Assembly (NCBI GenBank): GCA_018262875.1
Contig: JADFDL010000001.1
Coordinates: forward strand, 1-29,000
Direction of reading: 5' to 3'
Origin: Rhodocyclaceae bacterium
GTDB taxonomy: Bacteria; Pseudomonadota; Gammaproteobacteria; Burkholderiales; Rhodocyclaceae
DNA: 29,000 nucleotides
Below the pieces are notes generated by a model. It worked only from the letters and a program-made list of their open reading frames with translations. It ran no database searches and was not told the origin of the DNA. Each line of letters opens with the position of its first letter. Position 1 is the stretch's first letter. A program made the position numbers and the translations under genes. Below are positions 8,607 through 17,733 of the stretch, piece by piece.

Positions 8607-9485
8607 TCAGGCGCCCTGCCGCAGCGCGGCGATGCGCTCATCGAGCGGCGGATGGGTCATAAACAGGCGCTTGAGGCCCGCTGCGGCGCCGCCGGAGATG
8701 CCGAAGGCGGCCATCTTGTCGGGTAGCGGCGCCGGCTCGTGGGCGGCACGCAGGCGCTGCAGCGCGGCGATCATCTTGTCGCGGCCGGACAGGCGGGCGG
8801 CGCCGGCGTCGGCGCGGAATTCCCTCTGGCGCGAGAACCAGAGGACGACGATCGAGGCGAGGATGCCCAGCACCATCTGCGCCACGATCAGGGTGACGAA
8901 ATAGGCCGGGCCGTGGCCGCGCTCGGTCTTGAAGACGACGCGGTCGACGACATGGCCGATCACCCGCGAGAGGAAGATGACGAAGGTGTTGACCACGCCC
9001 TGGATCAGCGCAAGCGTCACCATGTCGCCATTGGCGACGTGGGAGACCTCGTGCGCCAGCACCGCCTCCGCCTCGTTGCGCTCCATGGCGCGCAGCAGCC
9101 CGGTCGACACCGCCACCAGCGCGTTGTTGCGGCTCATCCCGGTGGCGAAGGCATTCACCTCCGGCGCTTCGTAGATCGCCACCTCGGGCATGCCGATGCC
9201 GGCCGCCTGGGCCTGGCGCCGCACCGTCTCGACGAGCCAGCGCTCTACCTCGGAGGACGGCTGTTCGATGACGTGGGCGCCGACCATGCGCTTGGCGCTC
9301 CACTTCGACATGGCCAGCGAGATGAAGGCGCCGCCCATGCCCATGACGGCGGCGAAGGCGAGCAGGCTGCCCAGATTCAACCCGCCGTCGGCCAGCACCG
9401 GCTCCAGTCCGAGCAGGCGGACGACGGTGCTGAGGACAATCAGGATCGCGAAGTTGGTGATGAGGAACAGGACGACGCGCTTCAT
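8607..9485 (-). CDS. htpX: HtpX, membrane zinc metalloprotease (M48B)
   Basis: This 292-residue inner-membrane protease cleaves misfolded membrane proteins. Two N-terminal membrane spans lie at about residues 4-22 and 40-58. The zinc site HEVSH is at 145-149, two more spans lie at about 156-175 and 195-217, and the third zinc ligand E222 sits in [14 protein letters not shown]. These positions match E. coli HtpX almost exactly. The E. coli enzyme is known to cooperate with FtsH in membrane quality control. The gene lies 31 bases downstream of a YccA-like gene, whose E. coli relative binds FtsH, so the pair is probably one operon with a shared role. Confidence 0.95.
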   Translation of the reverse strand: MKRVVLFLITNFAILIVLSTVVRLLGLEPVLADGGLNLGSLLAFAAVMGMGGAFISLAMSKWSAKRMVGAHVIEQPSSEVERWLVETVRRQAQAAGIGMPEVAIYEAPEVNAFATGMSRNNALVAVSTGLLRAMERNEAEAVLAHEVSHVANGDMVTLALIQGVVNTFVIFLSRVIGHVVDRVVFKTERGHGPAYFVTLIVAQMVLGILASIVVLWFSRQREFRADAGAARLSGRDKMIAALQRLRAAHEPAPLPDKMAAFGISGGAAAGLKRLFMTHPPLDERIAALRQGA

Positions 9486-9516
9486 GGCTGGCTTCTCCGT
9501 TTGGCGATGACTGGCC

Positions 9517-10206
9517 TCAGTCGCTGTTGGCGAAGCCCAGCAGCGACAGCAGACTGACGAACAGGTTGTAGATCGAGACGTAGAGGCTGACCGTGGCCAT
9601 GACGTAGTTGGTCTCGCCGCCGTGGATGATCTGCGAGGTCTGGAACAGGATCAAGCCCGAGGCGAGCAGCATGAAGGCGGCGGACACCGCCAGCGACATC
9701 GCGGGAATCTGAAAGAAGATCGCGGCCAGGCCGGCGAGGAAGGCGACCAGGATGCCGACGGCGAGGAAGCCGCCCATGAAGCCGAAGTCCTTGCGGCTGA
9801 CGACAGCGTAGGCGGACAGGCCGAGGAACACCGCGCCGGTGCCGCCGAGCGCCAGCATCACCGTCTCGTGGCCGTTGGGCATCGCCAGATAGGTGCTGAC
9901 GATCGGGCCGAGCGTGTAGCCCATGAAGCCGGTCAGGCCGAACACCGAGAGCACGCCCCAGCCGCTGTTGCGCAGCTTGGTGGTCGCGAAGAGCAGGCCG
10001 AAGTAGCCGACCAGGGTGAGCACGATGCCGGGGTGCGGCAGCTTGAGCGCCGCGGCGGCGCCGGCGGTGACAGCGGAAAACAGCAGCGTCATGGCCAGCA
10101 GCGCGTAGGTGTTGCGCAGCACCTTGTGGGTGGCGAGCAGCGAAGGCGCAGCGCCGGCATAACGGTCGACGGGAATGGCGATGGCGGTGGGGCGTTCGTT
10201 TCTCAT
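9517..10206 (-). CDS. BAX inhibitor-1/YccA family membrane protein
   Basis: This 229-residue protein has seven predicted membrane spans after a 25-residue cytoplasmic N-terminus. The conserved family segments [14 protein letters not shown] and [18 protein letters not shown] are recognisable; the latter is the C-terminal signature of bacterial Bax1-I proteins. In E. coli the relative YccA is a modulator and substrate of the FtsH protease; other relatives are Ca2+-leak channels. Either role would fit a window rich in ion homeostasis, but neither is proven. The start has a strong CAGGAGGAAT ribosome site. The gene is divergent from the LysR gene and is followed at once by htpX. Confidence 0.93.
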   Translation of the reverse strand: MRNERPTAIAIPVDRYAGAAPSLLATHKVLRNTYALLAMTLLFSAVTAGAAAALKLPHPGIVLTLVGYFGLLFATTKLRNSGWGVLSVFGLTGFMGYTLGPIVSTYLAMPNGHETVMLALGGTGAVFLGLSAYAVVSRKDFGFMGGFLAVGILVAFLAGLAAIFFQIPAMSLAVSAAFMLLASGLILFQTSQIIHGGETNYVMATVSLYVSIYNLFVSLLSLLGFANSD

Positions 10207-10321
10207 GGCGGATTCCTCCTGTGTAGAAAGCCCGGCCAGTTTACGCGCCGGTTACAATCAAATAAAGTCGATTTTTAAGTATCGACAGTTCGATTTTACC
10301 GAAGTTTCCCGGAGCCTGACC
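10207..10321. promoter_or_regulatory. Divergent promoter region between yccA-like gene and LysR gene
   Basis: This 115-bp gap is clearly more AT-rich than its surroundings between 10250 and 10310. It contains the perfect inverted repeat described separately and a third partial copy of the TCGATTTT element at 10290. LysR-type regulators usually bind between themselves and a divergent target. That makes the yccA-htpX pair a candidate target. No clear consensus -35/-10 pair was found. Confidence 0.6.
10267..10286. promoter_or_regulatory. Perfect inverted repeat GTCGAT-N8-ATCGAC, candidate LysR operator
   Basis: Two 6-bp arms, 10267-10272 and 10281-10286, flank eight AT-rich bases 36 bases before the LysR start. 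LysR-type proteins bind dyads of about this size with AT-rich centres. Assignment to the adjacent regulator is an inference from position. Confidence 0.55.
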
Positions 10322-11209
10322 ATGAACCTCAAGCACCTGTTTTATTTCTGGAAAACCGCCAAGGAAGGCGGCGTCATGCGGGCCGGGGAGGCGCTGCATG
10401 TGACGCCGCAGACCATCAGCGGCCAGATCGGCCAGTTGGAGGACAGCCTGGGCATCGAGCTGTTCTCGCGCCAGGGCCGCATGCTGGAACTCACCGATGC
10501 CGGCCGGCTCGCCCTCAGCTATGCGGAGGAGATTTTTTCCCTCGGCGCCGAGCTCGAGCAGGCGATCCGCCATTACCCGAAGGGACGCCCCGCCACCTTC
10601 CGCGTCGGCGTCTCCGATGCGCTGCCGAAGTTGCTGGCCTACCGCCTGCTCGAGCCGGCCGTCGCCATCGGCGAGCCGCTGCGCATCGTCTGCCGCGAAG
10701 GCCGCCTCGAACGCCTGCTCACCGAACTGGCGGTGCATCGGCTCGATCTGGTCATCGCCGACACGCCGCTGCCGGCTGCGCTCGACATCCGCGCCTACAA
10801 CCACCGCCTGGCCGAGTCGGGCATGAGTTTTCTCGCCGCGCCGGCGCTGGCCGCGCACGCGACAAAAAAATTCCCCGCCTGCCTGGCCGAGCTGCCGCTG
10901 CTGGCGCCGGGCGAGGATTCGTCGATGCGGCAGAAGCTGATGCGCTGGCTCGACAAGAAGCGCCTGCGGCCGAAGATCGTCGGCGAGTTCGACGACAGCG
11001 CGCTGATGTCGGCCTTCGGCCAGGCCGGCGTCGGCGTCTTCCCGGTGCCGACCATCGTCGAGACGGAGATCGTCGCCGCCTACGGCGTGAAGGCGCTCGG
11101 CCGCAGCGCCGAGGCGCGCACCGAGTACTTCGCCATTTCCGCCGAACGCCGCGTCAGCCACCCCTGCGTGCTGGCCATCACCGAATCGGCGCGCGCGCGC
11201 TTCGCCTGA
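10322..11209 (+). CDS. LysR-family transcriptional regulator, NhaR-like
   Basis: This 295-residue regulator has an N-terminal winged helix at residues 1-60. The segment MNLKHLFYFWKTAKEG, then ALHVTPQTISGQIGQLE, is very close to the start of NhaR, the E. coli Na+-responsive activator of nhaA. A LysR substrate-binding domain follows. The start at 10322 puts the helix-turn-helix at its normal place; an upstream in-frame start would add 49 residues out of family. In the sequence it is divergent from yccA-htpX, not from an nhaA gene. No nhaA is in the window, though a multi-subunit Na+/H+ antiporter cluster lies 9 kb away. Regulation of either is inference. Confidence 0.88.
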   Translation: MNLKHLFYFWKTAKEGGVMRAGEALHVTPQTISGQIGQLEDSLGIELFSRQGRMLELTDAGRLALSYAEEIFSLGAELEQAIRHYPKGRPATFRVGVSDALPKLLAYRLLEPAVAIGEPLRIVCREGRLERLLTELAVHRLDLVIADTPLPAALDIRAYNHRLAESGMSFLAAPALAAHATKKFPACLAELPLLAPGEDSSMRQKLMRWLDKKRLRPKIVGEFDDSALMSAFGQAGVGVFPVPTIVETEIVAAYGVKALGRSAEARTEYFAISAERRVSHPCVLAITESARARFA

Positions 11210-11217
11210 AAGTCAGT
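11210..11217 (+). repeat. Intergenic copy of over-represented 8-mer AAGTCAGT
   Basis: It lies within GAAAGTCAGT at 11208-11217, overlapping the LysR stop codon and touching the foot of the following hairpin. It is one of seven exact copies in the window. Confidence 0.5.
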
Positions 11218-11236
11218 CTGCGCAGTACGGCGCAGA
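11217..11236. terminator. Possible bidirectional terminator hairpin
   Basis: TCTGCGC (11217-11223) and GCGCAGA (11230-11236) form a perfect 7-bp stem with loop AGTACG. It sits between the convergent LysR and C26-hydrolase genes. There is no T-tract, so termination strength is uncertain. Confidence 0.4.
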
Positions 11237-11238
11237 AG

Positions 11239-12015
11239 TCACGATTTCGCCGCGGCGAGGAAGGCTTCGAGGATCGGCGTGCAGTCGAGCAGCTCGGGGC
11301 CGACGAGATGATGAAATTCGGGATGCCACTGCACGCCGAAAACGAAGCGGCGGCCGGTCCAGCGGATGGCTTCGACGGTGCCGTCCGCGGCCTGCGCCTC
11401 GACAAGCAGATCGCGGCCGAGGCGGTTGACGGCCTGATGGTGGATCGAAGTCACCAGGCCGCCCGCCGCAGCGCCGAACCAGCGCGCGAGCTGGCTCTTC
11501 TCGGCAAACGTGACGCTGTGGGCGTTGCGGTCATAGGCCTCGCTCTCGTGCGCCACCGCGCCGGGGCTTTGCGTTGGCAGGTCCTGGAAAAGCGAGCCGC
11601 CGAGGGCGACGTTGATCAATTGCATGCCGCGGCAGATGCCGAGCACCGGTTTTCTCGCCTCCATGAATTCGTGCAGCAACTCCAGTTCATAGGCGTCGCG
11701 CACCGGGTCGCCGCTCCACTCCGGGCGCAGCGGCTCCTCGCCATAGGCGCGCGGACTGACATCGGCGCCGCCCTGCAGGATCAGGCCGTCGAGCGATTCG
11801 GCGTAGTCGCGCAGGCGAATGTTGCTGCGCATGAGGATGCCGTCCTGCACCACCGAGGGCACCATCAGGAGCAGCACGCCGCGCGCCATCACCCATTGGG
11901 CGACCGACTGCTCGAGCACCTGCAGGGTCTTGCTGCGGATGCCGCGGGCGTCCGGCTCGGGATGGAAGATCCGCGCCGACAGGCCGATGCGGATCGGACG
12001 TCGCTTGCCGATCAT
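11239..12015 (-). CDS. Class I glutamine amidotransferase-like hydrolase (peptidase C26, PuuD-like)
   Basis: This 258-residue cytoplasmic enzyme has the C26 triad. The nucleophile is C128 in LGICRGMQ, and H231 and E233 lie in QWHPEF. The oxyanion region LILQGGADVSPRAYGEEP and the segment LINVALGGSLFQDLP are typical of gamma-glutamyl-gamma-aminobutyrate hydrolases such as PuuD. The exact gamma-glutamyl substrate is unknown, and no other putrescine-pathway genes are nearby. The start has an AAAGGAGGG ribosome site. It lies 33 bases downstream of the MscS gene on the same strand, so it may be the last gene of the osmoadaptation unit. Releasing amino acids from gamma-glutamyl compounds would fit osmolyte turnover, but this is speculation. 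Confidence 0.88.
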   Translation of the reverse strand: MIGKRRPIRIGLSARIFHPEPDARGIRSKTLQVLEQSVAQWVMARGVLLLMVPSVVQDGILMRSNIRLRDYAESLDGLILQGGADVSPRAYGEEPLRPEWSGDPVRDAYELELLHEFMEARKPVLGICRGMQLINVALGGSLFQDLPTQSPGAVAHESEAYDRNAHSVTFAEKSQLARWFGAAAGGLVTSIHHQAVNRLGRDLLVEAQAADGTVEAIRWTGRRFVFGVQWHPEFHHLVGPELLDCTPILEAFLAAAKS

Positions 12016-12048
12016 GTTCCGCCCTCCTTTCGAAACAGCCGCACGGCG

Positions 12049-12900
12049 TCACTCCTTCGACGGCGTCATGAGCAGCTTGTAGTGGCGGGAAGGCAATTCG
12101 ATGCCTGCCTCGTCGAAGGCCATCTTGAGGCGGCGCAGGTACTCGCGGCGGATGCTGTCCTGTTCGAGCGGCACCGCCTTGACCCGGCAGCGGATCACCA
12201 GCGCCGACTCGCTCAGGGTCTCGACGCCGGCGATCTCGATCGGCGCGAGGATCCGGCCGGCGAAGGCGGCGTCCTGGCGCAGGCCGTCGCCGACCCGGCG
12301 CATGACGGCGACGGCCCGGTCGATGTCCTCGCTGCTGGCAATGCCGGCGTCCACGACAGCATAGGCAAAGCCGAGGCTCTTGTTGGTCACCACGGTAATG
12401 GTGCCGTTGGGCACGTAATGCACGTTGCCGGCGTAGTCGCGCAGGCGCAGGTAGCGCAAAGTCAGCTCCTCCACCACGCCGGACTTGCCGCCGGCCTCGA
12501 CCGAGTCGCCGACCCGAATCTGGTTTTCCAGCAGCAGGAAGAAGCCGGTGAAATAGTCCTTCACCAGGCTCTGGGCGCCAAAGCCGAGCGCGATGCCGAC
12601 GACGCCGGCAGCACCGAGGATCGGCGCCACCGAAATGCCGAACTCGCCCAGGATGAGGATGCCGGCGACCACTGTCACCGACACCGTCACCATATAGCGC
12701 ACCACCCGCGACAGGGTGTGGATGCGGCGGCCGTCCTCGGCATTTTCCTGGCGCGCCGCCACCGCCTTGCGCACGCGCGAGATGAGGCGCGGCACGATGC
12801 GCAGGGCGAGGCCGGCCAGCACCAGGATCAGCAGCACGCGCGCCGGCGTGGCCAGATACGCCGGCATGCCGGCAACGAACGCGTCGAGTGTCTGTCTCAT
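12049..12900 (-). CDS. Small-conductance mechanosensitive channel (MscS family)
   Basis: This 283-residue inner-membrane channel opens on hypo-osmotic shock to release solutes. Three membrane spans are visible at about residues 19-40, 66-86 and 91-123. The last is the glycine/alanine-rich pore helix GAAGVVGIALGFGAQSLVKD, the MscS signature. A beta domain follows with RVGDSVEAGGKSGVVEEL and HYVPNGTI, then the alpha/beta C-terminal domain. The start was set at 12900, where ATG overlaps the GH15 stop by one base (TGATG). This overlap suggests translational coupling. Downstream of trehalose synthesis genes, the channel would serve as the release valve for the osmolyte those genes make. Confidence 0.93.
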   Translation of the reverse strand: MRQTLDAFVAGMPAYLATPARVLLILVLAGLALRIVPRLISRVRKAVAARQENAEDGRRIHTLSRVVRYMVTVSVTVVAGILILGEFGISVAPILGAAGVVGIALGFGAQSLVKDYFTGFFLLLENQIRVGDSVEAGGKSGVVEELTLRYLRLRDYAGNVHYVPNGTITVVTNKSLGFAYAVVDAGIASSEDIDRAVAVMRRVGDGLRQDAAFAGRILAPIEIAGVETLSESALVIRCRVKAVPLEQDSIRREYLRRLKMAFDEAGIELPSRHYKLLMTPSKE

Positions 12901-14687
12901 CAGAAGGCCTGGTCCCAGCGCATGCTCAGGCGGATCGCCGAGCCGATCAGCCCGACCATGCTGTAGGTCTGCACGAAATTTCCCCACTGCTCGCCGCTCT
13001 TCGGATCGATGTGCTCGGCGAGCAAGCCGAGGCGGTTGCGGCAGGCGAGCAGGCGCTCGAACAGCGCCCGCGCCTCGTCGCGACGCCCCAGGGCGGAAAG
13101 CGCGTTAATGTACCAGAAGGTGCAAATCAGGAAGGCATTCTCGGGCTCGCCGAAATCGTCCTTCTCGACATAGCGGAAGATGAAGTCGCCGCGGCGCAGC
13201 TCGCGCTCGACGGCGGCGACCGTGCCGGCGAAGCGCGGGTCTTCGGCATCCAGGAAACCCACTTCGTTGAGCAGCAGCAGGCTGGCATCCATGGCATTGC
13301 CGTCGAGCGTGGCAACGAAGCTGTTGAGCTTTTCGTTCCAGGCGCGCTGGCTGACGACGCGATGGATGCATTCGGCCTGGCTGCGCCAGTAATCCGCGCG
13401 CTGCGCCAGTCCGAGCCGGTCGGCTATCTTCGCCAGGCGGTCGCAGGCGGCCCAGCACATCACGCTGGAGAAGGTGTGCACGCGGGCCGCGCCGCGCAGT
13501 TCCCACAGGCCGGCGTCCGGCCGGTCGTACACCTGCACGGCGCGCTCGCCCAGGGCTTCGAGCCGATGGAACAGCGCCTCGTCGCCGCAGCGCACGAGGC
13601 GCCTGTCGAAGAAGACGTGGGTCGCCGTGAGGATGGCCGAGCCATAGACGTCGTGCTGCACCTGGCGGTAGGCCTGGTTGCCGACGCGCACCGGCCCCAT
13701 GCCGCGGTAGCCGGCCAGGGTGTCGACCTCGCGCTCCTCGATCAGCGAGCGGCCGTCGATGCGATAAACCGGCTGCAGCACGCCGTCTTTCGCGCCGGCG
13801 GCGATGTTCACGATATAGCCGAGGTAGCGCTCCATGGTCTGCGTGGTGCCGAGGCGATTGAGGGCGTTCACCACGAAGTAGCCGTCGCGCAGCCAGCAGT
13901 AGCGGTAATCCCAGTTGCGGCCGCTGTTTGCCGCCTCGGGAATCGAGGTCGTCATGGCGGCAACGATGGCGCCGGTATCGTCGTAGGCGTTGAGCTTGAG
14001 GGTAATGGCGGCGCGGATCACTGCTTCCTGCCATTCGTAGGGGATGCTCAGATAGCGCACCCACTCGCGCCAGTAGGCGGCCGTCTCCTCGGCGAAGCGC
14101 CGGCCGGTCTCGCCGACCGCGCCTTGCAGGGTCTCGTCCGGGCCGAGGATCAGCGTCACCATGTCGTCCAGGAAGAAGGGCGTCTCCTCAATGACCGCGG
14201 TCACCGAGGCGTCGGTGGTCAGGCGCAGCACCAGGTCGGGGGTGACGAAGCGGATATGGTTGCTGCCCCAGGTCATCGCAGGACGCTCGCGGCCGTAGTC
14301 GTGGGCAGGACGCACGCGCAGCACGATGCGCGGGCTGCCGGCGAGCCGCCGCACCTGGCGCACCAGCGTCATGGGGGCGAACATGCGTCCGTGCTGGCGG
14401 AAGCGCGGCGAAAAGTCAGTCACTTCCACCACGCCGCCGTGGCGGTCGTGCAGACGGGTGACGAGGATCGCCGTATTGGTCAGGTACTCCTGTTCGGCAT
14501 GGGTGAAGTCCGGCAGGTCGACCGCCATGAAACCGAAGCCCGCCTCGTCGGCGCGTTCCCGCAGCAGCGAACAGAACAGCGCGTCGCCGTCGAAGCGCGG
14601 GAAGCAGGCCCAGACGACCTCGGCCTTTTCGTCGAGCAGCGCGCCGATGCTGCTGTTGCCGATCAGCGCCAGATCCAGTGTCTTCAT
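12900..14687 (-). CDS. Glycoside hydrolase family 15 (glucoamylase/trehalase-like)
   Basis: This 595-residue enzyme has the N-terminal beta-sandwich typical of bacterial GH15 (LIGNSSIGALLDEKAEVVWACFPRFDGD, seen in two parts). An (alpha/alpha)6 barrel follows. RNWDYRYCWLRD lies at 257-268 and the candidate general acid E396 is in GLWELRG. The candidate base E558 is in LLAEHIDP, just before WGNFVQTYS. No signal peptide is present, so it acts in the cytoplasm. GH15 includes glucoamylases, dextranases and some trehalases. Placement between otsB and mscS makes a trehalose- or glucan-processing role likely but unproven. The start at 14687 overlaps the otsB stop as ATGA; an in-frame start 63 bases upstream lies inside otsB. 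Confidence 0.9.
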   Translation of the reverse strand: MKTLDLALIGNSSIGALLDEKAEVVWACFPRFDGDALFCSLLRERADEAGFGFMAVDLPDFTHAEQEYLTNTAILVTRLHDRHGGVVEVTDFSPRFRQHGRMFAPMTLVRQVRRLAGSPRIVLRVRPAHDYGRERPAMTWGSNHIRFVTPDLVLRLTTDASVTAVIEETPFFLDDMVTLILGPDETLQGAVGETGRRFAEETAAYWREWVRYLSIPYEWQEAVIRAAITLKLNAYDDTGAIVAAMTTSIPEAANSGRNWDYRYCWLRDGYFVVNALNRLGTTQTMERYLGYIVNIAAGAKDGVLQPVYRIDGRSLIEEREVDTLAGYRGMGPVRVGNQAYRQVQHDVYGSAILTATHVFFDRRLVRCGDEALFHRLEALGERAVQVYDRPDAGLWELRGAARVHTFSSVMCWAACDRLAKIADRLGLAQRADYWRSQAECIHRVVSQRAWNEKLNSFVATLDGNAMDASLLLLNEVGFLDAEDPRFAGTVAAVERELRRGDFIFRYVEKDDFGEPENAFLICTFWYINALSALGRRDEARALFERLLACRNRLGLLAEHIDPKSGEQWGNFVQTYSMVGLIGSAIRLSMRWDQAF

Positions 14688-15484
14688 GCCATGTTTCCCC
14701 GCCGGCCGCCCCGGCAACCCGCACCGTCTTCCAGGACTTGCGCCAGCCACGCGTGCACCGCCTGCACGTCATCGATGCGCCAGCGTGCGACGGTTTCTCC
14801 CTCGCCGACCTTGATCGAATCGCCGCCCAGATCGTTCACCACGCGAAAGCCGTACTCGTCCGTTACGTCGTCTCCGACGAAAACAGGCCGCCGCCCGCGA
14901 AACGGCGGTTCCGACATGAATTCGGCGATGGCCGTGCCTTTGTCGCGGCCGGCCGGCTTCACTTCCATCACGCATTTGCCGGGCTGCAGGCTCACCGCGG
15001 CGCCGGCATCCGCAACGATGCGCCGAAGCGATTCCCGGACCCGGTCTTCCTGCCCGGGATTCAGCCTGAAGTGCACCGCCAGCGTCAACCCCTTGTCCTC
15101 GACGAGGAGGCCGCGGCCGTCTTCGAAGGTTCCCTTGACGAGCGCCTTCAGCCAAGGCCAGTCCACGCCCTCGGGGGCATGGCTGTGGATGCCGCCGGCG
15201 GCGTCACGGCGCTCGAGGCCGTGCTGGCCTGCGATGGGCAGGCGCAGGCCGGGAAACAGGGCATCGACATCGGCAACGCGCCGTCCGCTGATGAGGGCCA
15301 CCGCGCCGCCGCTGCAATCGTGGAGGCTGCGGATCATGGCGATGAGCATCCCGTCGACCCGCACGCCCGATGGCGTTTCCGCAATTTCCAGCAGGGTGCC
15401 GTCGATGTCGAGGAAATAGGCCCGGTCCGCATCTGCCGACGGCAGGGCCATGGATGTGCCGCTCAGGCTTGTCGCTTCGGCCAT
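14684..15484 (-). CDS. otsB: Trehalose-6-phosphate phosphatase
   Basis: This 266-residue HAD-superfamily phosphatase removes phosphate from trehalose 6-phosphate to give free trehalose. The HAD motifs are in order. Motif I is FLDIDGTL with nucleophile D26 and acid D28. Motif II is ISGRRV with S66, and the late motif is GDDVTDEYGF (D205, D206, D209). The cap segment includes AGQHGLERRD and the substrate-contact stretch CVMEVKPAGRDKG. The start at 15484 overlaps the synthase gene by 22 bases and follows an AAGGAAG ribosome site. An alternative start at 15451 (MALPSADAD) would avoid most of the overlap. It is translationally coupled to the GH15 gene by ATGA. Confidence 0.93.
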   Translation of the reverse strand: MAEATSLSGTSMALPSADADRAYFLDIDGTLLEIAETPSGVRVDGMLIAMIRSLHDCSGGAVALISGRRVADVDALFPGLRLPIAGQHGLERRDAAGGIHSHAPEGVDWPWLKALVKGTFEDGRGLLVEDKGLTLAVHFRLNPGQEDRVRESLRRIVADAGAAVSLQPGKCVMEVKPAGRDKGTAIAEFMSEPPFRGRRPVFVGDDVTDEYGFRVVNDLGGDSIKVGEGETVARWRIDDVQAVHAWLAQVLEDGAGCRGGRRGNMA

Positions 15485-17697
15485 TCTTCCTTTTTCTCCA
15501 GCACTTTTTCCCTGCGCCGCATGCCGGCCGCGTCGAGCAGCATACGCCCGGCCCAGCGATAAACGTTGAATTCCGCCACCAGGCCTCGCATCAGCCGCAT
15601 GCGGTCACGGCTCTCTACCGCCGGCATGGAAAGTGCCATGTGCAGGGCCGCGGCGCACTGGTCGGCGTCGTAGGGATTGACGATCAACGCTTCGGGCAGC
15701 TCGCGAGCCGCTCCGGTGAACTGGCTGAGGATCAGCACGCCGCGGTCGTCGTCGCGCGCAGCGACGAATTCCTTCGCCACCAGGTTCATGCCGTCGTGCA
15801 GACTGCTGACGAAGCACAGGTCGGCCGCGCGGTAATACTCGTAGACGTCCTGCGGCTGATGGTGCTCGATCTTCAGGATGATAGGTTTGTAGCCGCCGCG
15901 TCCGAAGCGCTCGTTGATTTCCGTTGCCAGCGCCCGCACATGCGCCTCGTATTGCTGGTACTCGCCGATGCTGGTGCGCGTCGGCGCGGCGATTTGCACG
16001 AAGCTGAAGCGGCCGATCCAGGCCGGCTCCAGTTCGAGCAGCCGCTCGATGGCGCGGAAGCGCTCGAGTACGCCCTTTGTGTAATCCAGGCGATCCACGC
16101 CGACGCCCAGCAGGTGTTCCGGGCCGAGACCGTGCCGGCGCCGCACCTCGCCACGGCACTGATCGACGCTGCGCACGGTCAGTTCCGCCGGCGGCGGCCA
16201 GTCGATCGAGATGGGATAGCGCTTCACCGCCGTCAGCTTGCCGCCGTGGCTGACGGTGAAGTTCTCCCGGTCCACCCGCGCCTCCAGCATGCGATCCACG
16301 GTATCGACGAAGTTGTTGCAGTGGAACTGCGTGTGGAAGCCGATGATGCTGCTGCCAAGGAGGCCCTCGAGAATTTCTTCGCGCCACGGGCAGATGGAGA
16401 ACGCCTCCGGGTTGGGCCAGGGAATGTGCCAGAAGGCGATGACGATCGCCTCGGGCAGCCGCTCGCGGATCATCCGCGGCAACAGGGCCAGATGGTAGTC
16501 CTGCACGAGGACGATCGGATTCGGCTTCTTTGCCTCGGCGAAGACCGCCTGGGCGAATTTCCTGTTCACTTCGACGTACTGCCGCCAGTCGCTGGTGCGG
16601 AAAGTCGGGCGGACGTGGGCGATATGGCACAGCGGCCACAGGCCCTCGTTGGCAAAGCCGTAGTAATAGCCCGCTTCTTCCTCGGGCGTCAGCCAGACGC
16701 GGCGGATGTGATAGCTGGGTTTCTCCGGCGGCACGGCCACCCGGTCATTGCGGTCGGCCACGTCGCGGTCGGCATCGCCACTGCCATGCGCGATCCAGGT
16801 GCCGGAGCAGGCGCGCATGATCGGCTCCAGCGCGGTGACAACGCCGCTCGCCGGCCGCTGCACCTCGATCCGGTCGCCGCGATGCACATGGATGTAGGGC
16901 TCGCGGTTGGAGACGACCAGCACGTCCTCGCCGGAGAGCTCGCCGCGCAGGATGGCGCGCAGGGTTTCCGGCGTCCAGGTCATCTGCGCGGCGTCGCGCG
17001 GGCGAATTTCCGTTTCCATTTCCCGAATGAGGGCGCGCAAGTCACGCGCAATCGGCAGGAATTCCGGCGCGGCCTCTTCCTTGCCCGGTTCGCGCAGCAG
17101 GCCTTCGCCGCGCAGCAGCGAACGCATGCCCTTGATCCAGCCGCGCCAGGAGAGCTGTGCGATCGCCACCGTGATGAGCGACACGACGAAGCCGAGGCCG
17201 ATGAAGAAGTAAAAAACGTAGCGCTTCGTTTCCTCGCTGCGGCGCTGGATGAAACTCATGTCGTGCACCAGCACCAGCCGCCCGAGCGCGTCGCCTTCAT
17301 GGTCGACGGCACGCACGGCGATGTGCAGCGGTCCCAGACCGCTTTCCAGAAGTCGGGCGGCGGGATCGCCGAACCGCTCCAGGCCGTCGCAGCGAATGGC
17401 AACGGGAAATCCCTTGGTGGCGATCAGCGCGCCGCCCCCTTCCGGGCAGAAGCCGAGGCCGAAGAGACGCTCGTCCTGCAGGAGCCGGGTCAGATAGGCC
17501 TGGGTCTTGGCGGGTTTTCCCGTCTGCAACTGCTCATACAGGGGTTCCTGCAGAGAATTGGCGACCAGTTCAGCGCGGATGTCGAGGTCGCGCACGAACC
17601 AGCGCAGGGTCAGCTGGTCGACAAGGGGCACGACGCTGTAGGCAATCGCCGCCAGCGCCAGAATCAGGGGAAGGATGAAGCGCAGCGATAACGACAT
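15463..17697 (-). CDS. Membrane-anchored GT20 trehalose-6-phosphate synthase with sensor-like N-terminus
   Basis: At 744 residues this is about 250 longer than ordinary OtsA. A membrane span (about 5-27), a periplasmic stretch of some 130 residues, a second span (about 161-183) and a charged linker resembling a HAMP region precede the enzyme. The GT20 domain runs from about 257 ([10 protein letters not shown]) to 725. It keeps VQDYH (D400), the phosphate-binding [10 protein letters not shown] (R536, K541) and [14 protein letters not shown] (D635, E643). It should join UDP- or ADP-glucose to glucose 6-phosphate at the inner face of the membrane. Other GT20 acceptors, such as glycerol 3-phosphate, cannot be excluded, but otsB next door favours trehalose. 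The start has an AAGGA site. The gene lies 36 bases after the response regulator gene. Confidence 0.88.
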   Translation of the reverse strand: MSLSLRFILPLILALAAIAYSVVPLVDQLTLRWFVRDLDIRAELVANSLQEPLYEQLQTGKPAKTQAYLTRLLQDERLFGLGFCPEGGGALIATKGFPVAIRCDGLERFGDPAARLLESGLGPLHIAVRAVDHEGDALGRLVLVHDMSFIQRRSEETKRYVFYFFIGLGFVVSLITVAIAQLSWRGWIKGMRSLLRGEGLLREPGKEEAAPEFLPIARDLRALIREMETEIRPRDAAQMTWTPETLRAILRGELSGEDVLVVSNREPYIHVHRGDRIEVQRPASGVVTALEPIMRACSGTWIAHGSGDADRDVADRNDRVAVPPEKPSYHIRRVWLTPEEEAGYYYGFANEGLWPLCHIAHVRPTFRTSDWRQYVEVNRKFAQAVFAEAKKPNPIVLVQDYHLALLPRMIRERLPEAIVIAFWHIPWPNPEAFSICPWREEILEGLLGSSIIGFHTQFHCNNFVDTVDRMLEARVDRENFTVSHGGKLTAVKRYPISIDWPPPAELTVRSVDQCRGEVRRRHGLGPEHLLGVGVDRLDYTKGVLERFRAIERLLELEPAWIGRFSFVQIAAPTRTSIGEYQQYEAHVRALATEINERFGRGGYKPIILKIEHHQPQDVYEYYRAADLCFVSSLHDGMNLVAKEFVAARDDDRGVLILSQFTGAARELPEALIVNPYDADQCAAALHMALSMPAVESRDRMRLMRGLVAEFNVYRWAGRMLLDAAGMRRREKVLEKKEEWPKRQA

Positions 17698-17733
17698 GTC
17701 GATCCTTGTGTTTTCCGCGTGCGCGCAGATCGA

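Noticed and set aside
12888..15419. Open frame of 843 codons on the plus strand opposite GH15 and otsB
   Set aside because: No recognisable domain, and the opposite strand holds two complete enzymes with catalytic motifs and coupled starts.
15370..17691. Open frame of 773 codons on the plus strand opposite the trehalose synthase
   Set aside because: It is antisense to a conserved GT20 gene; composition is that of a shadow frame.
15463..17697. Reading the synthase gene as a hybrid sensor kinase because of its receptor-like N-terminus
   Set aside because: No HisKA or HATPase motifs; the C-terminal 470 residues are GT20 throughout.
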